Shown: positions 7,242 to 16,066 of the stretch, piece by piece
Layout of the letters: each line of letters begins with the position of its first letter
Position numbering within the stretch: position 1 is the first letter of the stretch
DNA from: an uncultured Clostridia bacterium
GTDB taxonomy: Bacteria > Bacillota > Clostridia > Oscillospirales > CAG-272
Direction of reading: 5' to 3'
DNA length: 64,000 nt
Assembly: GCA_944381115.1 (NCBI GenBank)
Contig: CALWJV010000009.1
Span: forward strand, 28,716 to 92,715
Notes under the pieces: model-generated
The model's input: the letters and a program-made list of their open reading frames with translations, nothing else
Databases searched by the model: none
Told to the model about the DNA's origin: nothing
Made by a program: the position numbers and the translations under genes

Positions 7242-9644
7242 TTATTTGACTACTATATTTATTATTTTTCCCGGGACATAAATTTCCTTTACAACTGTTT
7301 TGCCGTTTATAAACGGAATTATTTTTGCGTCTGACTTAATTGCTTCAAACGCTGTATCTTTATCAGCGTTTTTTGCAAGCGATACGGTCCCTCTCACTTT
7401 TCCGTTTACCTGCACTGCAATCTCTACGGTACTGTCAACCGTCTTTGCTTCATCATATGATGGCCAAGAAGATACTGCAAGCATATCACTGTGTCCAAGA
7501 CCTTCCCAAATTTCTTCACAAAGGTGCGGTGCAAAAGGACTGAGAAGTTTCAGATAAATTTCAAGTTCATCTTTGGTTATACTGTTTTTTTCTTCTATTT
7601 TATTAATAAGAGTCATGAGTTGTGCTATTGCAGTATTGAATTTAAGTTCCTCTATATCGGTTGTAACTTTTTTGATTGTTTTATGGAAATGAGATTCCAT
7701 TCCTTCGGTAATTCCTCTTCCCTTGACAATAGACGGAAGATCAGCAACTCTTTCAAGAAAACGCTTGCATCCTTTGACGCTGTTTTCAGACCACGGTGCA
7801 GCAGAAGCATAATCACCCATAAACAGGATATAGACTCTCAGAACATCTGCTCCGTATTTATCGACAGTATCATTAGGGTCAACAACATTTCCCTTTGATT
7901 TACTCATTTTATCACCGTCCGGACCCAAAATAAGTCCCTGAGCGGTACGTTTTGCGTAAGGCTCGGATGTAGGAACAAGTCCGAGATCATAAAGAAATTT
8001 ATACCAAAAACGGGAGTATATCATATGACGCGTCACATGCTCCATACCGCCGTTATACCAATCAACCGGCATCCAATATTTAAGTTTTTCAGCAGAGGCA
8101 AATTCCTTATCATTGCGCGGATCGATGTAACGCAGAAAATACCAGGAAGAACCTGCCCACTGAGGCATTGTGTCTGTTTCTCTTTTTGCATCTCCATTAC
8201 ATTTAGGGCATTTGCAATTTACAAACGAGTCAATTTTTGCAAGAGGGCTTTCTCCGCCTTCTCCCGGCTGGAAATTTTCGACATCAGGCAAACGAAGCGG
8301 AAGTTCACTGTACGGTACAGGTACCATTCCGCATTTCGGACAGTGGACTATCGGTATAGGTTCGCCCCAATACCTTTGGCGATTAAACGCCCATTCTTTC
8401 ATTTTGTACTGAACACCTGCTTCGCCAATACCCTTTTCCTCAAGGTAGGAGATCATTTTTTCAATTGATGTTTTTTTATCTGTAAGACCGTTAAGAAATC
8501 CGGAATTTACCATCTCACCACTTTCGGTATAAGCGGCAACGGAAATATCTCCGCCTTTTATTACCTCAACTATATCTATCCCGAATTTCTTTGCAAATTC
8601 GTAATCTCTTTCATCATGTGCCGGAACAGCCATAATTGCACCGGTTCCGTAACCCATCATTACATAGTCGGATATATATATCGGGATCTCTTTTTCCGTT
8701 ATCGGGTTTACAGCAGTAATTCCTTCAATTTTAACACCTGTTTTTTCCTTCACAAGTTGGGTACGCTCAAACTCCGTCTTTTTTGCACATTCTTCTTTAT
8801 AATTTTCAACATCGGCAAAATTAGTTATCCTGTCTTTATATTTTTCAAGGACAGGATGCTCTGGAGCCATTACCATAAATGTAACTCCGAAAAGAGTATC
8901 CGGCCGAGTCGTATAAATACGAAGTTGTTCGTCGATCCCCTTAAGCCTGAAATTTACAAAGGCTCCCGTAGATTTACCTATCCAATTTATCTGCTGCATT
9001 TTTATATTTGGAAGGTAGTCGACTTCTTTAAGACCTTCAAGTAATTTGTCCGCGTATTTTGTAATCCGGAGATACCAAACATCTTTGGATTTTTGGATTA
9101 TCTCGCTTTTACATATATCACACCTTCCGCCCTGAGAATCTTCGTTGGAAAGTACAACTTTACATGTCGGACAATAATTTACAAGTGCGGTATCACGGAA
9201 AGCAAGTCCGTTTTCAAACATTTTAAGAAAAATCCATTGTGTCCACTTGTAATAATTTTCATCTGTAGTGTCAATGGTTCTTGTCCAATCAAATGAAAAG
9301 CCAACGCGCTTAAGTTGAGATGTAAACTTTTCTATGTTTTTATTGGTAACGATACGGGGATGTAGTCCGGTTTTTATAGCGTAATTTTCTGTAGGAAGTC
9401 CAAAAGCATCAAAGCCTATCGGAAAAAGTACGTTATATCCCTCCATTCTTCTTTTTCTGCTTATTACCTCAAGTCCGGAATAAGCCTTTATGTGTCCGAC
9501 ATGCATTCCTGCACCAGAAGGATACGGAAATTCAATAAGTCCATAGAATTTGGGCATTGTAAAATCGTCTTTTGCTTCAAAGACTTTTGCATCCTCCCAT
9601 TTTTTTTGCCATTTGCTTTCAATTGCAGAAAAGTTGTATTTCAT
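7242..9644 (-). CDS. leuS: Leucyl-tRNA synthetase
   Basis: An 800-aa class Ia synthetase that charges tRNA-Leu. The HIGH motif is HVGH within YPSGAGMHVGHIKAY (about residue 48). The zinc-ribbon insertion shows CPTC...CDIC (about 158-178). The CP1 editing domain shows TTRPDTLFGVTFMVMAPEHP (about 246-265), and KMSKS appears as DKMSKSKGN near residue 580. The C-terminal anticodon-binding and tail domains are present. AAAGG lies before the ATG. Unlike many Firmicutes aminoacyl-tRNA synthetase genes it has no room for a T-box leader: only 190 bp separate it from the divergent gene at 9835. Confidence 0.98.
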   Translation of the reverse strand: MKYNFSAIESKWQKKWEDAKVFEAKDDFTMPKFYGLIEFPYPSGAGMHVGHIKAYSGLEVISRKRRMEGYNVLFPIGFDAFGLPTENYAIKTGLHPRIVTNKNIEKFTSQLKRVGFSFDWTRTIDTTDENYYKWTQWIFLKMFENGLAFRDTALVNYCPTCKVVLSNEDSQGGRCDICKSEIIQKSKDVWYLRITKYADKLLEGLKEVDYLPNIKMQQINWIGKSTGAFVNFRLKGIDEQLRIYTTRPDTLFGVTFMVMAPEHPVLEKYKDRITNFADVENYKEECAKKTEFERTQLVKEKTGVKIEGITAVNPITEKEIPIYISDYVMMGYGTGAIMAVPAHDERDYEFAKKFGIDIVEVIKGGDISVAAYTESGEMVNSGFLNGLTDKKTSIEKMISYLEEKGIGEAGVQYKMKEWAFNRQRYWGEPIPIVHCPKCGMVPVPYSELPLRLPDVENFQPGEGGESPLAKIDSFVNCKCPKCNGDAKRETDTMPQWAGSSWYFLRYIDPRNDKEFASAEKLKYWMPVDWYNGGMEHVTRHMIYSRFWYKFLYDLGLVPTSEPYAKRTAQGLILGPDGDKMSKSKGNVVDPNDTVDKYGADVLRVYILFMGDYASAAPWSENSVKGCKRFLERVADLPSIVKGRGITEGMESHFHKTIKKVTTDIEELKFNTAIAQLMTLINKIEEKNSITKDELEIYLKLLSPFAPHLCEEIWEGLGHSDMLAVSSWPSYDEAKTVDSTVEIAVQVNGKVRGTVSLAKNADKDTAFEAIKSDAKIIPFINGKTVVKEIYVPGKIINIVVK

Positions 9645-9774
9645 AAAAATTGCCTTTCATAATATATCTATAATAAATCATAGTAAGTATAACACATAAT
9701 AATTAAAAATCCATGAACAAACAAAAAAATCTGCAAAATAACAAAAGTTTTTTAATCGGCATAATTTTTCCTTT

Positions 9775-9803
9775 TTGAGGAATATTAATAACGGCGGTAT
9801 AAT
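9775..9803 (+). promoter_or_regulatory. Promoter of the 149-aa protein gene
   Basis: TTGAGG (9775-9780), 17 bp and TATAAT (9798-9803), about 30 bp before the ATG at 9835. Confidence 0.65.
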
Positions 9804-9834
9804 AGCCTAAAAATTACGAAAAGGAAATTTTCAA

Positions 9835-10284
9835 ATGAGCGACACACAAAAATTACTCGAATTTATTTACAAAAACGCAGAGATGGGCAGAAAAACTGTT
9901 GAGCCCATCAAAAACATGAACAACAGTTCAAAATTTCAAAGCACTCTTGACCGCATGCTTTCAGATTATAATGAAATATGCACCGATGCAGACATGATGT
10001 TAAAAGAAAGCGGAGTCAGCGAAGCATCCGGTCTTAATATCGGAGAAAAAATGATGACGGAAATGTCCCTGCGGTTTTCCACACTGAAGGACAGAAGCGT
10101 TCCTCACCTTGCAGATATGCTTCTGAAAGGCGCATCAATGGGGGTTACTGACATTTCAAAAAAAATTGATGAGCTTAAAAATGCAGATGAAAATGCAGTT
10201 CGTCTTGCCAACAGGCTTTTAAAAATGAACTCCGACACCATTGATGAAATGAAACAATTTTTAACCGAAACTGCAGAAGTATAA
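9835..10284 (+). CDS. Unrecognised all-helical protein
   Basis: A 149-aa protein, MSDTQKLLEFIYKNAEMGRK onward. I do not recognise the family with certainty. It has no signal peptide or membrane segment, is rich in Met, Lys, Asp and Glu, and reads as four or five amphipathic helices. That, and its size, resemble small ferritin-like four-helix bundles of the DUF2383 type, but the metal-binding E...ExxH pattern is not evident. It has its own promoter (9775-9803), the ribosome binding site AAAAGGAAA and a terminator at 10395, so it is a single-gene unit. A stress or sporulation role would be a guess. Confidence 0.75.
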   Translation: MSDTQKLLEFIYKNAEMGRKTVEPIKNMNNSSKFQSTLDRMLSDYNEICTDADMMLKESGVSEASGLNIGEKMMTEMSLRFSTLKDRSVPHLADMLLKGASMGVTDISKKIDELKNADENAVRLANRLLKMNSDTIDEMKQFLTETAEV

Positions 10285-10394
10285 TTTTTTATTTACAAAT
10301 TTTTGCAGTGATAACAATAGTTTTCAAAATATCAATTATTCGCAAACGCGATTTATATTTTATCCTCATTTAGTTAATAATTCTTTTAAATCGG

Positions 10395-10433
10395 TAACAC
10401 CGCGTAAATTAAGTTTTATGCGGTGTTATTTTT
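10395..10433 (+). terminator. Terminator after the 149-aa protein gene
   Basis: Stem TAACACCGC-TAAA/TTTA-GCGGTGTTA followed by TTTTTA, 110 bp after the stop codon. The interval 10285-10394 holds nothing else recognisable. Confidence 0.8.
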
Positions 10434-10534
10434 ATCAGAAAATAAATTTGGAGAAAAATACTGTTTTTTTTGTTTTTAAAGTTAATGAAAAATTTTTAAG
10501 AAACAGTATTGTTTTTGCATTTTTTAAATGAATC

Positions 10535-10563
10535 TTGACACTGCCTTTTTATTATGCTATAAT
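10535..10563 (+). promoter_or_regulatory. Promoter of the HNH-like repeat protein gene
   Basis: Perfect TTGACA (10535-10540), 17 bp and TATAAT (10558-10563), giving a leader of about 50 nt. Confidence 0.8.
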
Positions 10564-10621
10564 TATTTTACCGATATTAAAATATTAAAAACATCCGATA
10601 TTCATATCACGGAGAAAAACT

Positions 10622-12187
10622 ATGGAAATAAACCGAAAAATTGCAATTAAAAAATGGGAAGAACAGTTTGGAAAAGCGGTCAGTGCCGTGGATTTTGCCG
10701 GTCGCAAAATACAAAAAGGTGCTCTGGGACAACTTACTTCTGCATATGGCTGGACGCTTACTTACATATTGCCCAAATCAGAAGGCGGCAAAGCGGAAAC
10801 AGATAACCTTATATGCGTTCATGTAAAAACAAACAATGAGAAGGACACTGATTTTCCGTCTTTCTGTGCAAACGACATAAGATACAAAATAACCAACGAA
10901 AACGGTAGTTGGGAAATCGTTAAATCAGAAGACGCAGACGCTATCGCGGAACAGAAAGAGAAAACAGATAAGGCTTTGGATTTCTGGACCAATTTTTTCG
11001 GAGACATTGAAAGCGCAACTGACTTTGCCGGAAGGACTGTAAACCGTTATGAATTCGGCACCAACCATGAATGCGCATGGAAAATTGCTCCTTATGTTGA
11101 ATCCAAGCCAACCGAAAATAAAAATGCATATATAGCAAATTTACTAACAATTGAAGAGGCCCTCGGAAAAACTGCATTTAAGGCTAACGGAAAATCCTTT
11201 ACTTTAAACAAAGAAAACAGTATTTATACCTTTAACGAAGTAAAACCTTTGGTTTACGACAATCAGTCTCCGACCTTTGATTTTATAGATTTCAGCGTTG
11301 AAGAAAATGCCATTAATTCGGAAAATCCAAAAAAATTAACTTCACAAACTGACAATAATATAAGTGAACCTATTCAGGATTCATCAGAAGAAGTATCTTC
11401 AGTAATTGATAATATAAGTGAACCTATTCAGAATTCATCAGAAGAAGTATCTTCAGTAATTGATGAAACAAGTGAACCTGCCCAAGATAATGCGATAATC
11501 GAAAATAATGATGATAACGTGTCATCTCCTTCGTATGTTGCAGCAAAACTTGACAAAATCATTGATGAATACAGAAACCCGGAAACGTCAAATACCTGGC
11601 TTGATTTTATAGTTATACACGCAGTAACAAATCCCGGTACAAAAGCCGAAAGTGCAATCGCTCTTACAGATTCGATTTCCACTATTATCAGTGAAGCGGC
11701 AGGACACTTTCTTTCGCTTGATGTTTCAGAACTTATAGAAGACGGCAACGTAAGAAATATGTTCTTTACATACCGTTTCATATCACCTAAAACTTCTGAT
11801 ATGGAACGTCTTTTCAACACGGCAATGCTTTTAAATACTTATGCAAATTTATTTATTGAAAAATTCGGTCTTATCTCTTTTAAAATTTACAATTACGCAT
11901 GTGTATTTGAGACAGCTCATATTAACTATTCATTCGGAATGCTTGTTGAATACAATACCGGATTCAAAACTTTTATGAATACAATTTTCAGTAGTCCTAA
12001 CGGTTTTTACGAGGGAGAGTCAAAAACCACTCTTTATATTTCCGATGTTATCGTATTTAATGTACCAGGGCTTTCTGAAATGCACGGAGAGGGACCGATT
12101 TACCGCACCGATGCACGCCTTGTCGAACACAACTTTGTTTTTGGTGATATAAAAGAAAAACTTAATCAATTTATGCAGGAAAAATGA
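10622..12187 (+). CDS. Large unknown protein with duplicated degenerate HNH-like domain
   Basis: A 521-aa cytoplasmic protein. Residues about 5-100 and 115-215 are diverged copies of one module: each has xxDFAGRxx near its start and a xxANxxxxxI strand near its end. The first copy has YGWTLTYILPKSEGGKAETD followed by NLICVHVKTN. In clostridial HNH-type relatives I remember, the corresponding segment reads W-x-I-D-H-I-L-P-x-S-x-G-G. Here the catalytic Asp-His is Thr-Tyr, so nuclease activity is probably lost. The second copy is more eroded. A linker (about 240-295) holds 18-residue acidic Ser/Glu repeats. The C-terminal half (about 300-521) is an alpha/beta region I cannot place. Promoter, ribosome binding site (CACGGAG) and terminator mark a single-gene unit. 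Confidence 0.8.
   Translation: MEINRKIAIKKWEEQFGKAVSAVDFAGRKIQKGALGQLTSAYGWTLTYILPKSEGGKAETDNLICVHVKTNNEKDTDFPSFCANDIRYKITNENGSWEIVKSEDADAIAEQKEKTDKALDFWTNFFGDIESATDFAGRTVNRYEFGTNHECAWKIAPYVESKPTENKNAYIANLLTIEEALGKTAFKANGKSFTLNKENSIYTFNEVKPLVYDNQSPTFDFIDFSVEENAINSENPKKLTSQTDNNISEPIQDSSEEVSSVIDNISEPIQNSSEEVSSVIDETSEPAQDNAIIENNDDNVSSPSYVAAKLDKIIDEYRNPETSNTWLDFIVIHAVTNPGTKAESAIALTDSISTIISEAAGHFLSLDVSELIEDGNVRNMFFTYRFISPKTSDMERLFNTAMLLNTYANLFIEKFGLISFKIYNYACVFETAHINYSFGMLVEYNTGFKTFMNTIFSSPNGFYEGESKTTLYISDVIVFNVPGLSEMHGEGPIYRTDARLVEHNFVFGDIKEKLNQFMQEK
11357..11464 (+). repeat. 54-bp tandem repeat inside the HNH-like protein gene
   Basis: Two near-identical 54-bp units (11357-11410 and 11411-11464; one visible base difference, GGATT versus GAATT) and a partial third starting at 11465. 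They encode an 18-residue linker repeat NISEPIQ(D/N)SSEEVSSVID. The near identity at DNA level suggests a recent in-frame expansion. Confidence 0.9.
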
Positions 12188-12208
12188 ATTGATTTTAAAA
12201 AATTAACC

Positions 12209-12250
12209 AAAAAGCGGGAATATTCTTTTTTGAATATTCCCGCTTTTTTC
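12209..12250. terminator. Bidirectional terminator between convergent genes
   Basis: A perfect 17-bp stem (core AAGCGGGAATATTC) with A/T runs on both sides serves the plus-strand gene ending at 12187 and the minus-strand hydrolase operon ending at 12357. Confidence 0.92.
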
Positions 12251-12356
12251 ATTTATATAAACTGTCAGGTTTTAAACTTATCTTTTTTATAAATTCAAAA
12301 AAGAAATTTACGCAATATTACCGAATTACAAACATTTTAAAAAATATTCTAAAAAT

Positions 12357-14342
12357 TCAATATGGTCTGACTCCCTCTGCAAAAACTATTGCCGGTGCAG
12401 TTGCCCAAGGATGACAAAGACTTGTGTTCCACTTTTCATCCTTTCCCCATGCTTCAAAAACCGTAGTTGCACCTTCACTTATCATTTTCATCCAGCACCT
12501 TTTATCCGTCGCCATTTCTTCGGCAAGTTTTCTTTCTCCGTTTTTTACAAGAGCAGCCAAAGCAAAATATGCAATGTAGACACCTGCCGTTGAAAGCCCT
12601 TTTTCTTTTATAAAGTTTATAAGACGTGCTTTAAGTGCTTCGTCCTCTGTTCCTATCCCAAAAAGTAGCGGCAGTATATTGGACTGTATTGCAGAATGAG
12701 TGGTTTCCGGCGAATCACTGAACAATCCTGTTTTTTCGCAATAAAACGTTTTTATAAATGATTTTTTTACCTTTTCAGTTATTCCGGTCGTAGATTTTCC
12801 CAAAATCTTATAAATTTCATCAAGATCAGATAGAAAACCGAACCAAAAGGCATTAAGTACATTATGAACGCCAGGTCCGATTGGCTTGGTAAGTGGAAAA
12901 TCATAATTATCCCGAAGGTTTTGCGGCCAGTCAACAAGATTCCATTTTTCTGTCACTCCTTCAATAAGTCCGTCATCCCTCATATATTCTTTGAAGTATT
13001 CGTATATTCCTGTTGCATACGGCTCAGCATATCTTAAAAATTCAATATCTTTATCGATAGAATAAAGCCAAATAAGTTGAGATGGAAACTGTAATGAATA
13101 ATCGGCTATCTCCTGCATTAAAGAGCTACTTGAAACCGCCATCATTCCCTTACATATAAATGTTGATCGGCAGAACTCGGAAACAGCCTTTTTCATCATG
13201 GTTGTATCTCCGGTCAAAACCGTATGCGCTCTTGCAGCAATCGAGACATCTCCGAGATACTGCCCTTTTTCTCTTGTCGGACAGTCAAGATACTGTTCCT
13301 GTGTTCCGTATTTGACCGTATCGGCACAAAGCCTTATTATCTTTTTTAAGTCTTCGTTTTCGGTTATGTATTCTGCCTTTTCTTCGTACGGATAATGACG
13401 TACGGTCATTTTTATATTTTTTACCTCTGTTCCGGAAGGAATAAGTATTTCAGCATATCTAAAAGCCTTATAATCATATTGCATTAGAATATCTGTTTCA
13501 CCTGAAAGCATCCATTTTTCTTCATAGTTACAATTGCAGCGCATATTATATCTTACGCTGCCGTCATCATTTAACTCTTCACCGTACCGAAGTATTACCG
13601 TATCGCCTTTTTTCCCCTTCGCCTCAGCATAAATATATCCCACCGCTTCGCGCCCGAAATCAAGACGGAATCCACCTTCAATATTATCCGTTTTAACAGG
13701 ATAGATATGATAAATATCAAGTTGTTTTGTCGGTTGCGGTATAAGTGTGTAATCGGCATTTTTATAAATTTCAGCATTTTCCCATGACGAATCGTCAAAT
13801 TCCGGAAGATAAAATTTACATTCTGCGGATGCACTGTCATAACATTCCGCAAACTGTGTATCGTAACCGAATTTTCCGCATTCAGTGTAGCCTGTATGAA
13901 TAGCGCACTTCCAATCTGTATCACTTACAAGCGTTTCTTTTCCGTCAAGTATCAGTTTAAAGTACATCATCTGGCGAAGATCGCCTGACACCCAAACCCT
14001 GTTTATAAGCCCTTGGTAATATGTATGGACCGCAAATGTGTTTTCACCTTTTTTAAGATATTTGCTTACATCTATTTCATTATAAAAGTATCCGCACGAG
14101 TAGCAGGGAGAGGGTCCCTGTGTAACGAATTTTCCGTTTATGTAAAGTTTATAATAATCATCGGCAGTTATATGTAAAACGGCATTTTTAAAATCATATA
14201 TCGAACATTTTTTTCTGAAAAGTATATGTCTGTTCACAAGGTCAATCGGATTTACCACTTTTTTACATTTCATTTCTTTAAAAAATACATTAACCGGTTT
14301 AATTTCAGCATAATCTTTGTGACAAATAAATTTTGCACTCAT
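12357..14342 (-). CDS. Alpha-L-rhamnosidase-like glycoside hydrolase (GH78)
   Basis: A 661-aa protein without signal peptide, so cytoplasmic. Beta-sandwich domains fill the N-terminal 330 residues (LYINGKFVTQGPSPCY is typical), then an alpha/alpha barrel. The segment YLDCPTREKGQYLGD keeps all three acidic residues known from GH78 enzymes (Asp, Glu five later, Asp seven later). The later GATTVFEAWG carries the candidate catalytic base Glu. The expected reaction releases terminal alpha-L-rhamnose from imported oligosaccharides or glycosides. It is the last gene of a run with a SIS isomerase, ROK kinase and GHL6-like hydrolase. The 104-bp gap before it could hold a separate promoter. Confidence 0.85.
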   Translation of the reverse strand: MSAKFICHKDYAEIKPVNVFFKEMKCKKVVNPIDLVNRHILFRKKCSIYDFKNAVLHITADDYYKLYINGKFVTQGPSPCYSCGYFYNEIDVSKYLKKGENTFAVHTYYQGLINRVWVSGDLRQMMYFKLILDGKETLVSDTDWKCAIHTGYTECGKFGYDTQFAECYDSASAECKFYLPEFDDSSWENAEIYKNADYTLIPQPTKQLDIYHIYPVKTDNIEGGFRLDFGREAVGYIYAEAKGKKGDTVILRYGEELNDDGSVRYNMRCNCNYEEKWMLSGETDILMQYDYKAFRYAEILIPSGTEVKNIKMTVRHYPYEEKAEYITENEDLKKIIRLCADTVKYGTQEQYLDCPTREKGQYLGDVSIAARAHTVLTGDTTMMKKAVSEFCRSTFICKGMMAVSSSSLMQEIADYSLQFPSQLIWLYSIDKDIEFLRYAEPYATGIYEYFKEYMRDDGLIEGVTEKWNLVDWPQNLRDNYDFPLTKPIGPGVHNVLNAFWFGFLSDLDEIYKILGKSTTGITEKVKKSFIKTFYCEKTGLFSDSPETTHSAIQSNILPLLFGIGTEDEALKARLINFIKEKGLSTAGVYIAYFALAALVKNGERKLAEEMATDKRCWMKMISEGATTVFEAWGKDEKWNTSLCHPWATAPAIVFAEGVRPY

Positions 14343-14446
14343 ATAAAAGCCTCCTAAATTATTTATACAATATATAATTTTACTTAATCGGTGAAAGTGT
14401 TAGGGGTTCATACTAAAAAATTAAAAACATCCGTTCAAATTATTTT

Positions 14447-15064
14447 TTATGAAAAAAATATCTTTTCAAGCCTTGAACAAATATAGTGGTATACCGGAAG
14501 GGTAAGTTCCTGAACGAGATATGTTTCTATTTCCGGTAACTTTATACATATATCTGCAATACTGCTGAGTTTACTGTCATTTTTTCCGGTTATCCCTATA
14601 ACCTTCATCCCTTTTGCCTTAGCAACTATGGCAGCGTATATGCAGTTTTTGGAATTTCCTGAAGTAGTAAGTGCCAAAAGCGTATCCCCCTTATTTCCGA
14701 AACCGTTAACCTGCTGGGCAAAAACCATATACATATTTTTGTCATTGCCATAAGCGGTTGAAAGAGATACATGTCCAGTAAGCGATATTGCGGGAAGAGT
14801 TGATTCAAGAGCCTTGGAAAGAGCCACACCTTCATCTCCGTACTGCGCCAATGCTTCGCAGAGTTCTTTTTTTATCGGTCTTTTAATTTTAAAACTTTTC
14901 ATTAATTCACCCACGATATGCTCTGAATCTGAAGCACTTCCGCCATTTCCGCAACAAAGAAGTTTACCACCGTTTTTATACATATCCGTAAGCATTTCTA
15001 CCGCTTTTTCAATATCCTCCGAAACAACGGTAAGTTCCGGGTACCTTTTTAATAATTTTTCCAT
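14447..15064 (-). CDS. SIS-domain phosphosugar isomerase, GmhA-like
   Basis: A 205-aa single SIS-domain protein resembling sedoheptulose-7-phosphate isomerase. It has the phosphate-binding loop CCGNGGSASDSEHIVGEL (about residues 34-51), TTSGNSKN and a His/Gln-containing C-terminal helix. An in-frame ATG at 15130 overlaps the end of the ROK gene. The ATG at 15064, preceded by AAAGGGG, fits the family start better. Heptose synthesis genes are absent here and the organism looks Gram-positive, so a catabolic ketose/aldose phosphate isomerisation in the surrounding glycan pathway is at least as likely as heptose synthesis. Confidence 0.85.
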   Translation of the reverse strand: MEKLLKRYPELTVVSEDIEKAVEMLTDMYKNGGKLLCCGNGGSASDSEHIVGELMKSFKIKRPIKKELCEALAQYGDEGVALSKALESTLPAISLTGHVSLSTAYGNDKNMYMVFAQQVNGFGNKGDTLLALTTSGNSKNCIYAAIVAKAKGMKVIGITGKNDSKLSSIADICIKLPEIETYLVQELTLPVYHYICSRLEKIFFS

Positions 15065-15089
15065 CTCCCGTGCCCCTTTCATACCAGAT

Positions 15090-16046
15090 TTAATAATTAC
15101 CTTCTGCAATTGAAAGCGCTGCATAGTCACCTATATTTTCTGAAAGACCGGCTTTGAGAATCTTACACGGCACAAGTGCTTCCCTGTTCATTACAGACTT
15201 TATCCCGTCTTCAAGAAGATCGTCGCTTCTCATATATATCCCGCCGAGTATTACCGCTTCGGGGTTAATTATATCACATAATATTGAAATGACAAAACCT
15301 AATTTTTCAGCGCATTTATCATATATTTCCTTACAAACTCTGTCCCCTTTATATGCAAGTTCAGCAATAATCTTTGCGTTTACTTTTCCCGGATCGCCGT
15401 TACAAGACTTATACAATGCAGTTTCGCTTCCTCCGCTTCGCATTGCAATGATACCGAGTTGACGTATACCGTTACCGGAACAAAAACCTTCGGCCGAACC
15501 CGCTTTACCGTACCCAACAGGTCCATCTTTTTCAAGTCTTACATGTCCTATTTCGCCTGCCATATCATTTTTGCCTCTGTAAAGGCGGCCGTTCAAAATA
15601 AGTCCTGCTCCCAGTCCGGTCCCGAATGTTAAAAAAACAATATTCTTCATTCCACGTCCGGCACCGTATTTCCATTCAGCAACTGCACAGGCATTTGCAT
15701 CGTTTTGCAGATTACATGGTACACCAAACTTATCTGTAAAGTATTTACAGATTTCTATGTTATCCCATCCGGGGAGATTTGGCGGAGACATTATTATACC
15801 CTTATCTGAGTCCAAAGGTCCTCCGCAACTTATACCTATTCCGATTATATCTGTGCAGGTTATTTTTCTGCTCTCCAAGATAAGGTCAAGTTCTGCACTC
15901 AGTTTTTCCATAACCTCGTACGGCTTTCCTTTTTGTGTCGGAAACTGTTTTTTTGATATGATCTCGGGAAGCCCGTTTTCATTCGTTTTACCTAATGTTA
16001 CAGCACATTTTGTGCCGCCGATATCAAATCCTATAATGTAATTCAT
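15090..16046 (-). CDS. ROK-family sugar kinase lacking the zinc cysteines
   Basis: A 318-aa ASKHA-fold kinase. The phosphate-1 motif is FDIGGTK (residues 7-13), followed by a GTGLGAG phosphate-2 loop and GEIGHV, the His that normally helps bind zinc. In most ROK kinases the next segment is CxCGxxGCxE. Here it reads VGYGKAGSAE, so all three cysteines are replaced (V, Y, S) while the Gly and Glu framework remains. There is no HTH domain, so this is an enzyme and not a repressor. It probably phosphorylates glucose, mannose or an amino sugar freed by the neighbouring hydrolases. It lies 20 bp after the GHL6-like gene and 25 bp before the SIS gene. Confidence 0.9.
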   Translation of the reverse strand: MNYIIGFDIGGTKCAVTLGKTNENGLPEIISKKQFPTQKGKPYEVMEKLSAELDLILESRKITCTDIIGIGISCGGPLDSDKGIIMSPPNLPGWDNIEICKYFTDKFGVPCNLQNDANACAVAEWKYGAGRGMKNIVFLTFGTGLGAGLILNGRLYRGKNDMAGEIGHVRLEKDGPVGYGKAGSAEGFCSGNGIRQLGIIAMRSGGSETALYKSCNGDPGKVNAKIIAELAYKGDRVCKEIYDKCAEKLGFVISILCDIINPEAVILGGIYMRSDDLLEDGIKSVMNREALVPCKILKAGLSENIGDYAALSIAEGNY

Positions 16047-16066
16047 AATATATTCTCTATTTTTAC

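Noticed and set aside
9645..9834. T-box riboswitch for leuS
   Set aside because: Only 190 bp separate the divergent genes; no T-box sequence (TGGNACCGCG-like) or terminator is present on the minus strand.
11357..11480. Tandem repeats as a CRISPR array
   Set aside because: Adjacent 54-bp coding units without spacers and no cas genes in the window.
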